Source: Zygotorulaspora mrakii (Eukaryota; Ascomycota; Saccharomycetes; Saccharomycetales; Saccharomycetaceae). Taken from it: 64,000 nt of DNA. Numbering within the stretch: position 1 is the first letter of the stretch; each line of letters opens with the position of its first letter. Below are positions 45,439 to 54,472 of the stretch, in pieces. Where the stretch lies: assembly GCF_013402915.1 (NCBI RefSeq), contig NC_050725.1, positions 806,001-870,000 on the forward strand. The letters are read 5' to 3'. Below the pieces are notes generated by a model, which saw only the letters and a program-made list of their open reading frames with translations, was not told where the DNA came from and did no database searches. The translations under genes were made by a program, and so were the position numbers.

Positions 45439-46022
45439 ACCTTATGCTACAGCTAGTAGTTCTGTGCCAACTCGTTTATTCTTTTGTTTGCAAGTGGTCG
45501 TAGAGCTGAGTGTGCACGAACATTACATTTACACGCGCTTCTTGAATAAATAATTCGAACAAGCAAGGCAAGGTGCATAAAGATTATCAGGCATCCTTTA
45601 TAGATACCGACTGCCGCTCCATGGGAGCATTTAGAAGTTCAAGTTACATGAAGCTGTTACGTGAAGCTGTTACATGCCAAGTACTTATGGCCTGACCTAA
45701 AACCTAAATCAAGTGAGCGTTCGACTTCAATAAACTCGAACAGATCCTACCAAGTTTCAAAAAAAAATTGATCCATATGACAAATCAAAATGCCAGCAAT
45801 TGGCAGACTAGATTTCACACCTCAAATTGAGTTGAAAGCACCTGTTTACCTCAAACTAAAACGTGTGAAGCGACGGTCGACTTTTCAGATTCAGACTTGT
45901 GCATATTCTATCGATTTTCAATTCACAAAGCTCATCGATAGGATTTTGTCGAAAAAAAAAATTACTCTGGCTCATCGCTATAAGCAAACATACAGGAAAG
46001 AACGATAATTGCATTTTCAATA
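45439..46022. other. Divergent DPB4/TRM1 promoter region
   Basis: 584 bases with a 72-codon ORF (45,790-46,008) of unconvincing composition. A CACGCGC, a partial MBF-type core, lies about 90 bases before DPB4. Ten A residues occur in a row at about 45,950. Confidence 0.45.
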
Positions 46023-47693
46023 ATGATTAGGGCGGCCTTATCGAAAATAAAAGCAAGATTGGTGAAAGCCCCAGCCTCGAGTATCAATCCAGAGGATTAC
46101 AACATCGTTAAAGAAGGCACAGCTGAAATTCTGTTCCCAAAAAAAGAATCTGTGTTTTACAATCCAATCCAACAGTTCAATAGGGATCTCAGTGTTTGCT
46201 GTATCAAGGCATGGGACAATTTGTATGGTCAAGATTTTAGAGCCAAGAAGAGGAGAAAGAATAGGAAGGGCAGCTTGTCAAAAGTCGAAGAGGAACAGGA
46301 GTCAGATAACTCACGGAAACGCAGAAAACTGGAAGATAATAAGGTCGAGGAATCGAAAGCCCAACCACCCGTCACACCTTATATCAAGATATTGGAAGCG
46401 CTATCAGCTACCGGTTTGCGCGCTATCAGATACGCTCAAGAAATACCAAACGTTAAAGAGATCATTGCAAATGATTTGATTCCAGATGCTGTTGATTCGA
46501 TCCAGCGTAACGTAGAGTTTAACCATGTTCAGGATCTGGTAAAGCCAAACTTGGATGATGCGAACGTTCTCATGTATCGAAACAAGGCAAATAATACCAA
46601 ATACCATGTGATTGATCTTGATCCGTACGGAACCGTTACACCATTTGTCGACTCTGCATTGCAAACAATTGAGGAAGATGGGCTCATGCTTGTCACTTGT
46701 ACTGATCTATCAGTGCTGGCTGGTAATGGGTATCCAGAAAAATGCTTTGCGCTCTACGGCGGTGTCAACATGGTGTCGCACGAATCAACGCATGAGAGTG
46801 CTTTGAGATTGGTATTGAACTTATTGAGCCAAAGTGCTGCAAAATATAAGAAAACGATTGAACCTTTATTGAGTTTAAGTATTGATTTTTACGTTCGTGT
46901 CTTTATCAAAGTGAAAACGAGCCCCATTGAGGTCAAGAATTTACAGTCAAAAACGATGATAACGTATCATTGCTCTCAATGTGGCTCATATCATTCACAA
47001 CCATTAGGTCGTGCAAGTGAACGTCTCACAAGGAAGGGCAAACCGTATACGAAGTACTCTGTCGCGCAGGGTCCTCCAGTCGATGGCAAGTGTCAATTCT
47101 GTGGTGGTACATATCACCTCGCAGGCCCTATGTTCGGTGGTCCACTACACAATAAAGAGTTCATCGATGAGGTGCTGCGCATAAACCGTGAAGAACATAA
47201 CGATTCTGTATATGGCACCAGAAAGAGAATTGAAGGAATGTTAACATTGGCCAAAAATGAACTCCCTGATGCATCTTTCTATTTCAGTCCAAACCACCTA
47301 TCGTCCATTTTGAAACTGCAAGTACCGCCATTGAAAAAAATCGTGGCCGGACTGGGCTCTCTTGGCTATAACTGCTCACTCACGCATGCGCAGCCATCTT
47401 CACTTAAGACCGACGCACCATGGTCGGCTGTATGGTACGTCATGAAACAATCTGACGATAATGTGAAAGACAAAGACGTGGAATCGATGAGCGCAACGTC
47501 TGTTGGATACAAGATACTGGCTAACCAGTCTAACTGGATCAGCGATGAAGACAAGAAGAATTTCGAAAAGCTGTCCTTTAGCCCCAATGAACAAAGTGGA
47601 CACATTGAAAGGTTGAGAAGATTGAAGATTGTAAGATACCAAGAAAACCCGACAAAGAACTGGGGGCCCAAGGCGCGCCCTTCCAACAACTAG
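46023..47693 (+). CDS. TRM1: tRNA (guanine26-N2,N2) dimethyltransferase Trm1
   Basis: Trm1 dimethylates G26 in nuclear and mitochondrial tRNAs using SAM. The protein has 556 residues (570 in S. cerevisiae). It shows EALSATGLRAIRYA, IANDLIPDAVDSI, the catalytic DLDPYGTVTPF, and a zinc site with CSQCGSYH and CQFCGG. ATG 46,023 (MIRAALSKIKARL) aligns with the second, nucleocytoplasmic start of the S. cerevisiae protein; the frame upstream holds no ATG before a stop 14 codons away. The N-terminus is itself basic and amphipathic and could still target mitochondria. It converges with COX26. Confidence 0.97.
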   Translation: MIRAALSKIKARLVKAPASSINPEDYNIVKEGTAEILFPKKESVFYNPIQQFNRDLSVCCIKAWDNLYGQDFRAKKRRKNRKGSLSKVEEEQESDNSRKRRKLEDNKVEESKAQPPVTPYIKILEALSATGLRAIRYAQEIPNVKEIIANDLIPDAVDSIQRNVEFNHVQDLVKPNLDDANVLMYRNKANNTKYHVIDLDPYGTVTPFVDSALQTIEEDGLMLVTCTDLSVLAGNGYPEKCFALYGGVNMVSHESTHESALRLVLNLLSQSAAKYKKTIEPLLSLSIDFYVRVFIKVKTSPIEVKNLQSKTMITYHCSQCGSYHSQPLGRASERLTRKGKPYTKYSVAQGPPVDGKCQFCGGTYHLAGPMFGGPLHNKEFIDEVLRINREEHNDSVYGTRKRIEGMLTLAKNELPDASFYFSPNHLSSILKLQVPPLKKIVAGLGSLGYNCSLTHAQPSSLKTDAPWSAVWYVMKQSDDNVKDKDVESMSATSVGYKILANQSNWISDEDKKNFEKLSFSPNEQSGHIERLRRLKIVRYQENPTKNWGPKARPSNN

Positions 47694-47825
47694 TTTGTAA
47701 CATAAAGAATGACACTTCTACAGTATATTTTTCAAAATTTTTCATTAAATTATTATCATTAAATTTTTGGGATATAGATACATCTATTGAATAAAATATC
47801 AACACAGTAAAGCACGACAGTCATC

Positions 47826-48047
47826 CTAATGCTGCAACTGGCTCTCCTTGTAGTGAACCGACATACGGCTGCACGCTAATGGCCATCCCAGACAGACAGC
47901 AATAAATGCAGACCACCCTGCAACAGCGGGCACTAATCTCTTTGCTTCTGTAATAGCCCACGACTCACCGATGTGAGCTTGACCTTGTGGCTTTGCTGCA
48001 CGAGCAACAGTGCTAGCGCTGAACCTCAAAACTCTTGAGTAAAACAT
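47826..48047 (-). CDS. COX26: Cytochrome c oxidase-associated subunit Cox26
   Basis: Cox26 is a small inner-membrane protein attached to cytochrome c oxidase in respiratory supercomplexes. ATG 48,047 gives 73 residues (66 in S. cerevisiae); the frame continues upstream through an unrelated hydrophobic stretch that I exclude. The start MFYSRVLRFSAS looks like a mitochondrial presequence. The signature IGESWAITEAKRLVP is followed by a membrane segment WSAFIAVCLGWPLA (about 45-60), closely resembling the S. cerevisiae protein YDR119W-A, which also lies between TRM1 and VBA4. Confidence 0.9.
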   Translation of the reverse strand: MFYSRVLRFSASTVARAAKPQGQAHIGESWAITEAKRLVPAVAGWSAFIAVCLGWPLACSRMSVHYKESQLQH

Positions 48048-48199
48048 TTTTGTGATTGATGACTGGTCTAGATGTTGATAGCTGATTATAGGCAAACCAA
48101 CGAAAAATAACAACGTGTTTATGAACAATAACAAGAACAAAATCAAGAACAACGAGAGACACAAGAAAAGGTACATCAGTCAATGGAAATAGGGTACCT

Positions 48200-48207
48200 T
48201 ATATAAA
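48200..48207 (+). promoter_or_regulatory. TATA box before the 58-codon ORF
   Basis: TATATAAA about 93 bases before ATG 48,293, in the gap divergent from COX26. A stress-element core CCCCT lies at 48,281-48,285. It could instead serve COX26 on the other strand. Confidence 0.4.
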
Positions 48208-48292
48208 TACACTCGGGCATCCCTTGAAACACTCCTTCGCACTGAAATGTGTTAACAGCCAGTGCCACCAATAAAGTCGACCCCTACTTACA

Positions 48293-48469
48293 ATGTTTTT
48301 AGAACAGAATGGTCTGATGAATTTTGCAAAATTGTCTGATTTTTCTTATTCTCACAGCAATGTCCCCCGATGTTACCGTAAGTGTTCCTCCTCTCCTGCA
48401 CTGTATTCCAAGTATTTTTTTTTTTCACGCCATTTGAAAATCAGCAGATACACAAAATGGGCAGATTAA
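48293..48469 (+). CDS. Possible small protein, 58 residues
   Basis: An ATG-started frame, MFLEQNGLMNFAKLSDFSYS through SRYTKWAD, basic in its second half. It has a TATA box at a normal distance and sits in an otherwise empty gap between COX26 and VBA4. An 11-T run (48,415-48,425) encodes three Phe, so the frame is prone to indels. I do not recognise the product. It is divergent from COX26 and converges with VBA4. Confidence 0.4.
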   Translation: MFLEQNGLMNFAKLSDFSYSHSNVPRCYRKCSSSPALYSKYFFFSRHLKISRYTKWAD

Positions 48470-48485
48470 CGGTGAAACGGTAGAA

Positions 48486-48515
48486 TGCTGCAAAGTGCTG
48501 CAAACCGCTGCAAAG
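48486..48515 (+). repeat. Three 10-bp tandem copies of TGCTGCAAAG-like unit
   Basis: Units at 48,486-48,495, 48,496-48,505 and 48,506-48,515 (TGCTGCAAAG, TGCTGCAAAC, CGCTGCAAAG) in the COX26-VBA4 gap. A separate exact 14-base repeat CGTATTGTCTTGTT lies at 48,690 and 48,726. Confidence 0.8.
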
Positions 48516-48817
48516 TGCATATGACTGGGGCAGCAATGATCACTATGATTGGTGGAATATGGATGTTCACGCGTTTCTGGTAGATCCTTGTCTATATAGA
48601 TCCTTGTTTGTATTGTTTGCATGTCGTAGTCTTGGAGCAACATAAAAAGAACAGTTCGGCAAATATATTACTGGCTTATTGCCTATTGCCGTATTGTCTT
48701 GTTCTTTTGTATTGTATTGTCTTTTCGTATTGTCTTGTTGTTGTGTTGCGTCTTAATGGGAACGTACAATCTATAAAAAAAGTGTATAAAGTCTTAATTA
48801 GGCAGTTCAGCAGTGCG

Positions 48818-50956
48818 CTAAACAAGGTGGGTTGACTCTTCCGCGGTTGACTCGCTTCTGTCAATCGTCGCGTGAAGTTTCTTCTCTCTGATAATTGAAA
48901 TGCTCATCAGAGTTGCTACAGCGCATAGGAGACAGAACAAGAAAGTGTTCTTGCATGCTAGGTGGTAGCAGTTGATCAGAGTTGGACGTAGATTCTTGGG
49001 AGACGAAGTATGTACCCACTCCGACGAGCTTGAGGCGCTGTGAATGATCCTCAGCAGTTTTTCCTTTGGATATTTGTCTGACAAAAACTCCATAACTTGC
49101 TTGTTTAGATAGTCGTTTAGCGATTCACGGAAGATGGCACCACCGATGGCGACACCCAGTGTACAGCCAACCGATCTGAAAGCGTAGGAGATGGATGTGG
49201 TGGAGGCCTGGTGTTGCTGTGGCACCGCGGCAATCATTGCCAAAAGCGACACGGTTATCATAACAGATGCGCCAAACCCCGGCACCATTGTCAGTATAAA
49301 CTGTCTCCAAGTGGCTATAGTGGGTCGTATCAAGTAGATTTGCAGCTGTCCCAGTACGGCAATTACGCAGAACAAGACCACAAACCAATAGTATTTCCCA
49401 GTTTTCTTCATGTAGTAGCCGGCTCCCAGAGAGCCAAATGATACGCTGAAGAAGTTTGGCGCTAACCTTTTACCGATATCAATTGGTTTCATATTCAATA
49501 CCCCAGAGAAGTAGATTGGTAAGTAGTAACTTGTTGTCATCATGGACATCATTCCAAAGCAATTGCTTAAACTCGATCCCAGCACATTTCTGTCTTTTAG
49601 AAACGATAATGGTAAGATTGGATCTATGGCAACTTTTAGTTCGACGTAAACAAATATTGCAAAACTTAAAACGGATGCAAAGCACATTGTAGGGAACATC
49701 TTCGACTCAAATGGTATTTCTTTTCCTCCTAAGGAAGCCGTCACCAAAAATAATGATAAAAACATAACCATGGCAGTTGCACCCAGCCAATCGATGGCTA
49801 ATAATTTGGACCTAATACCGGAGCAGCCTTCATCGTTGGAATCTATATCTTCAGCTTTAGGTGGTAGTTGCAGAAAAGATATTATTAGGATTACACTAAT
49901 TGCCGATAGTGGTACCTGAACTAAAAATGCCATTCTCCAACCACCAAAGCTGTCGCTAAACCAACCCCCAACTATACCACCACATGCAGTACCAAGTCCG
50001 AAGAAAAAATTACATATACCTTGATATAAAGCTCTTTCTCTCAAAGGGACAATGTCGGTGATGGTAATGGAGCTCATGGAAGTCACACCTCCGCCTCCGA
50101 TTCCTGCTATAAATCTACCAAAAACCAACCACCATAATGAGTTGCTTAAGCTGCAAATTAGACAACCGCAGAGAAATGCAACGTTGGTAAAAATTAATAG
50201 TGGTTTTCGGCCGAAGATATCTGAAACTTTACCGTATAGTGGTTGGAAAGTCGCACTTGAAAGTAGATAAGCTGTTGCAACCAACGAAATCTTGGGTAGC
50301 TCATTGAATTCAGATGCAATATGCGCCGAAATTGTAGAAATTATAGTATTATCAATAGCAGCAAGGAATATTCCCAGGTACATAGAAAGCATAATAGCAT
50401 TTATTCTCGCGCCGGAGATTTGCAATTCCTGGCTTGAAGTTGTATCCTCATCGAATGGTTTTGTCTGTGAAACTCCTTGCACTTGTACTTGGTCCGTGCT
50501 CTTCCTATTGATTGTACCATAATTTTGTGAGGACCTGTGTGCCTCGAGATATTCCACCTCTTGCTCTTCTATCAGACCAGCAACAAAACCGGGCAAGTCA
50601 GATTCTGGATCTTGCAAAAGTTCTTTTCTTATTGGTTTGATATAGTTGCTTTCATTCACAGCAGCTTCACATCCGTCCTCTACGTTGATCTGCGTATGTG
50701 CGCTGCCTGAAGTTTGAGAAGTATTTGCTACTATATTCTGAAGAGCGCTATCAACGGAGTTTTTTGAGCTCTCTTGGTTTACGGTACCAATATCTTCACG
50801 TGAAATTTCCCCATTTGATTCATCATTCACTTTATCTGTAGTCTCAATATCTTGGTGTGAGATGTCCAGTTCTCGAATCTTAGTGAGTCGCTCTTGCTCT
50901 TTCTTCTTCCGGATAAACTGACGCAGCTTTTTGCGCTGCCTATCCTTTTTACCCAT
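48818..50956 (-). CDS. VBA4: Vba4-type major facilitator transporter
   Basis: Probable vacuolar or membrane MFS transporter of the basic amino acid/drug (DHA2, 14-TMS) family. ATG 50,956 gives 712 residues beginning MGKKDRQRKKLRQF, the same start as S. cerevisiae Vba4 (YDR119W); the frame upstream has only GTG. A long hydrophilic basic/acidic head (about 1-185) precedes the membrane domain. MFS motif A is intact (GKVSDIFGRKPLL), as is motif C-like GGIVGGWFSD. The C-terminal part has SSSEWVHTSSPK. Substrate specificity cannot be read from sequence. Neighbours COX26 and APC4 agree with the chromosome IV order. Confidence 0.88.
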   Translation of the reverse strand: MGKKDRQRKKLRQFIRKKKEQERLTKIRELDISHQDIETTDKVNDESNGEISREDIGTVNQESSKNSVDSALQNIVANTSQTSGSAHTQINVEDGCEAAVNESNYIKPIRKELLQDPESDLPGFVAGLIEEQEVEYLEAHRSSQNYGTINRKSTDQVQVQGVSQTKPFDEDTTSSQELQISGARINAIMLSMYLGIFLAAIDNTIISTISAHIASEFNELPKISLVATAYLLSSATFQPLYGKVSDIFGRKPLLIFTNVAFLCGCLICSLSNSLWWLVFGRFIAGIGGGGVTSMSSITITDIVPLRERALYQGICNFFFGLGTACGGIVGGWFSDSFGGWRMAFLVQVPLSAISVILIISFLQLPPKAEDIDSNDEGCSGIRSKLLAIDWLGATAMVMFLSLFLVTASLGGKEIPFESKMFPTMCFASVLSFAIFVYVELKVAIDPILPLSFLKDRNVLGSSLSNCFGMMSMMTTSYYLPIYFSGVLNMKPIDIGKRLAPNFFSVSFGSLGAGYYMKKTGKYYWFVVLFCVIAVLGQLQIYLIRPTIATWRQFILTMVPGFGASVMITVSLLAMIAAVPQQHQASTTSISYAFRSVGCTLGVAIGGAIFRESLNDYLNKQVMEFLSDKYPKEKLLRIIHSASSSSEWVHTSSPKNLRPTLINCYHLACKNTFLFCLLCAVATLMSISIIREKKLHATIDRSESTAEESTHLV

Positions 50957-51293
50957 GGTAACCTCTGATGTCACACTTCAGATCCCTACTTATTAAATAA
51001 TTTCGGCCTAATTTGAAGTTCACTTGATGTTCTAGTCAAAGAGCATTCGACGTCTTCTTTAGTGTTTTCAGAGTGATTGACTGGGAAGTGATGACTTATC
51101 TGACGTTAAATTTTTTTTTCGTCTCAGTCTAGTGCATTCTTGAAAACTTAAATCTCACATACGCGAAAAATAACAACAGCCTTACGGTGCATATACCCAT
51201 AAAATAAACTTTACAATGAATGAAAAATGCAAAAATGTCAATTATGTAATTACAAAAGATCGAATGAAAGCTAAACAAAGAAACAGTAACTTT
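50957..51293. other. VBA4 promoter / SUL2 3' region
   Basis: 337 bases, AT-rich, with a T9 run at about 51,110. No gene is seen. Confidence 0.45.
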
Positions 51294-53975
51294 TTAGACG
51301 TCCCATTTAGAGAAATCTGGGATTTCCACGTGGAAAAATGGAAAATTGGTTCCAGATGCGGCATACACATCATATTCTTGGTCATGCTGTAATGATTGAT
51401 CGCTACTATGGCTGGTTTGAGAATCCAATGTAGACCTTGGTACTCTGGCTAAATGAAAACTCGAATGACCGGCGATAATTGACTCATCACTGAATTCTTC
51501 ATTCAAAGTGCCAAACTTCATGCTGAGTAAGCTTCTCTTAACCCAAGAAGATATTATTCCAGAAAAGTGAAATTCAACTTGTCTATCAGCATATCTATTG
51601 ACGGTCTTTCTCAAATCAACCAAACATTGTATGGATGTTGAATCGACTTGGACTACCTGTGAAAAGTCCAAACACAAAATTTTAAGAACAGGTCTATCAT
51701 CCCTGATGGTATCATCACTATCAATCCCTTCTGGTAGTTGAGACTCCTCATCCGCCGATTCACCTTCTTTTTTACGACTAATGGAGTTCAGCAATCTCTT
51801 TATGGATTTCGGTGTTTCAAATTCACCCGGATCATTCCATGGACGGTCTGATTTCTTCTTTAAATGCATCAGTTGACCACGTCTTGTCGTTTCCTGTATT
51901 TTCTTGAAAATTATATCATAGTGTCTAGCACAGTTCAAGTATGTGAAACTATCGGTCATACGATAAACAAGAACACCTGGTGGAGCAGGTATTATTTTGA
52001 CATCCGAATTCAATTCCCTTGTGTAACCATGATCTAAAGCCACCCACTTTGTGTGATACCTGTGGTTCGACTCCGAATCACAGCTGACAATCACATTTTC
52101 TTTTATTTTTTTGGTTGAAGAATGACCCACCTCAGTTGGTGCACTTTCGTTTCTGCTGTATTCGGTTTTTGTGGACATATCTTCCTGGACAGATCCATTA
52201 ATCACTTCAGTAACCTCAACACGACCCAAAAATCTACCAGCGGGAAAGGCATTTTTTAGTAAAAGCATTGCACATGACCAGCATATGGCAAAATAAATAC
52301 CGTTCTCAATACTAGAGAAAACCGTGATGAAAATCGTGACAATGAAGGCAATAAAGTCCAATGGATTCATTTTCCAGAACGCATATGTTGTCTTATATGA
52401 AGCAAGTAAATCTGATACAGCATGTATGATAATAGCTGACAGCGTTGCCGAAGGAATGAAGTAGAACGCATCGGTCAAACAATAAAGGGCCAAGAGGACA
52501 CAGCCACCAGTAAAAACTCCCGAGAATGGTGTCCTGACATTACATTTAGCCTTCAAAGCAGATCTCGAAAATGATCCTGTAGCAGGATACGCATTGAAAA
52601 AAGTACCAACTAGATTTGATGCACCGATGGCAATCAATTCTTGATCAGGAATCACATTGTAATCGTTAATTCTAGCAAAAGATTTGGCAATCGCAATATG
52701 TTCCAAAACTAAAACAATCACGGAAGCTGGAAGTTCCGACACGATATTAGATAGTAATCCTTTAGGAATTTTCATAACACCAACATCTTTCAACCCTGAT
52801 GGGACAGTTCCCAACACTCTTATTGGTTGTTCTGCTCTTGATTTGCCCCTCGTGATACTCCAAGAAATCGCAGTGAATACGACGATAATAATTGCATTTC
52901 TCATGGCCTGGGCGTAAAAATAAAACGCTTTCAAAATTTTCTTCTTCTTAGGATCATTGGCAAAATGTTTATCAGCTAACTTGATTCCGTAATCGCTGCA
53001 CCACCATTTCCAGAAGTACAAAATAACAAGAGGCACCAGGCCGAATACTGCGTCAAGTTTTGTATCAGGTAAATGTTTAAGAGTCTCGATTGCAACTTTG
53101 TATGTAGCGGCCCTTGTATTAACTCTTCTACCATATCCCATTAGAGCCGGAATTTGTCCCCAAATGATATTAAATGCTGAACCAGTCATAAAACCAGCAA
53201 CTGCATTTAGAGATATAAGTTCCACCAGGAAACCTAGTCTTAGTAGACCCACACCGAGAGCGACTATACCACATAACAAAGATAGAGCTGTGGCAATTAT
53301 GGGACCAGTAATGGTAGTATCATTAGGATATTTTTCGAGGACATTGCTGATTGTCTTTGCAGTCTGTAAAGACATGACTGCGACTGGCCCGATACAGACA
53401 TCTTTTGAAGTGGCGAATAAGCAATACATGAACGCACCAATAAATGAAGAGTAAAGCCCATATTGTGGCGGTAAGGTGGCAATTTGTGCATATGACATAG
53501 ATTGAGGAACTAAAACGCAGCCGACTGTTATACCAGCGACTAAATCAGCATAGCCCCACTTTAAATTGTAAAATGGAAGCCAATGCGCTATTGGGAAAAT
53601 AGATGAAACATATTTACCGGCGGCCTTTAGTGTTAAGTGTTCTTTTATAGAGTGATTGTAGTACTCTCTTAAATTCACTGTATTTTCGTTATAACTTGGA
53701 ATTCCATCAGCTGAAAAAAGAGGCTCTTCGGGTCCCATGAACCCAAGGTTGGATTTTTTGAAGCCCTTTCCACCGCCGTATTCGTATGTGTTTTCATTTG
53801 TTCTATCGTTCATTTTGTCACCTTCCAAATCATTATTTTCTTGAGCCTTATAAAGATCATATTCTAATTCCAATTCATCCAAATCCTGTGTGGACTCGGA
53901 ATAGCCGTTCTGTGAGATTTTAGATGTATCAGACAGCTCAAAATCATCTTTTTTAGCCTGATGATCCGGCCTCAT
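51294..53975 (-). CDS. SUL2: High-affinity sulfate permease
   Basis: SulP-family (SLC26) sulfate/proton symporter of the plasma membrane. ATG 53,975 gives 893 residues, equal to S. cerevisiae Sul2; the frame upstream begins with GTG only. The N-terminus is acidic (DLDELELEYDLYK). The transport domain spans about 120-620 with the signatures GCVLVPQSMSYAQIATLPPQYGLY and ATGSFSRSALKAKCNVRTP. The C-terminal STAS domain is at about 745-850 (LKILCLDFSQVVQVDSTSIQCL), and the tail ends FPFFHVEIPDFSKWDV. NYV1-SUL2 order matches chromosome XII. The upstream region holds two CACGTG boxes. Confidence 0.97.
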   Translation of the reverse strand: MRPDHQAKKDDFELSDTSKISQNGYSESTQDLDELELEYDLYKAQENNDLEGDKMNDRTNENTYEYGGGKGFKKSNLGFMGPEEPLFSADGIPSYNENTVNLREYYNHSIKEHLTLKAAGKYVSSIFPIAHWLPFYNLKWGYADLVAGITVGCVLVPQSMSYAQIATLPPQYGLYSSFIGAFMYCLFATSKDVCIGPVAVMSLQTAKTISNVLEKYPNDTTITGPIIATALSLLCGIVALGVGLLRLGFLVELISLNAVAGFMTGSAFNIIWGQIPALMGYGRRVNTRAATYKVAIETLKHLPDTKLDAVFGLVPLVILYFWKWWCSDYGIKLADKHFANDPKKKKILKAFYFYAQAMRNAIIIVVFTAISWSITRGKSRAEQPIRVLGTVPSGLKDVGVMKIPKGLLSNIVSELPASVIVLVLEHIAIAKSFARINDYNVIPDQELIAIGASNLVGTFFNAYPATGSFSRSALKAKCNVRTPFSGVFTGGCVLLALYCLTDAFYFIPSATLSAIIIHAVSDLLASYKTTYAFWKMNPLDFIAFIVTIFITVFSSIENGIYFAICWSCAMLLLKNAFPAGRFLGRVEVTEVINGSVQEDMSTKTEYSRNESAPTEVGHSSTKKIKENVIVSCDSESNHRYHTKWVALDHGYTRELNSDVKIIPAPPGVLVYRMTDSFTYLNCARHYDIIFKKIQETTRRGQLMHLKKKSDRPWNDPGEFETPKSIKRLLNSISRKKEGESADEESQLPEGIDSDDTIRDDRPVLKILCLDFSQVVQVDSTSIQCLVDLRKTVNRYADRQVEFHFSGIISSWVKRSLLSMKFGTLNEEFSDESIIAGHSSFHLARVPRSTLDSQTSHSSDQSLQHDQEYDVYAASGTNFPFFHVEIPDFSKWDV

Positions 53976-54472
53976 ATCTTCCACGAGAATATTTCAATTC
54001 TGTTTGCTGGTGTATTGTTAAAATATCAGGAACCAGTATGAGATTCTGTCGTCGTTGTTGAAATACGCTCGACAGTTGAAGAAAAGATAGTCTCTTTAAC
54101 TTTTCAGATTTCCTTTCCTCTTAAAGTGATTTAACTCTCTCGTATTTACGACCAGTTAGGGTTCCAGTTCACATATGTATATATATATACCCAAATGTCT
54201 AGCTCTGAATAGCACGAATATTCATTCCCTCAAACTTTCAGCAAGTTTATGAATTACTAATTGCGTTTCCTTCAAGATCAATCTCAGCCATATTTTGATC
54301 TCCAAGAGATACGACTGTGCCACACTTGTTTTTTCAACAATCTTTATTTTTCACCTGCTCGTTAAGCTCTGGTTGTGCCCGCGAAGAGCATTTTGGATAA
54401 AATTTCACGTGAATATCGTTTAAAAAGCGAGAAGATTCAATGCAAATTGCACGTGAAGCAGGACATGATGAG
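53976..54472. other. SUL2 promoter / APC4 3' region
   Basis: About 500 bases with a TATATATATATA run at about 54,178-54,190 (roughly 205 bases before SUL2) and two CACGTG boxes further up. No gene is supported. Confidence 0.55.
54406..54455 (-). promoter_or_regulatory. Paired CACGTG boxes (Cbf1/Met4-type) before SUL2
   Basis: CACGTG at 54,406-54,411 (within TTCACGTGAA) and at 54,450-54,455 (GCACGTGAA), 44 bases apart and 430-480 bases before SUL2, next to the APC4 stop. Cbf1-Met28-Met4 binds such boxes in yeast sulfur-assimilation genes, including sulfate permease genes. Confidence 0.55.

Noticed and set aside
45790..46008. 72-codon ORF in front of TRM1
   Set aside because: Composition is unconvincing, it ends 14 bases before TRM1 in another frame, and it contains an A10 run; at most it is an upstream ORF.
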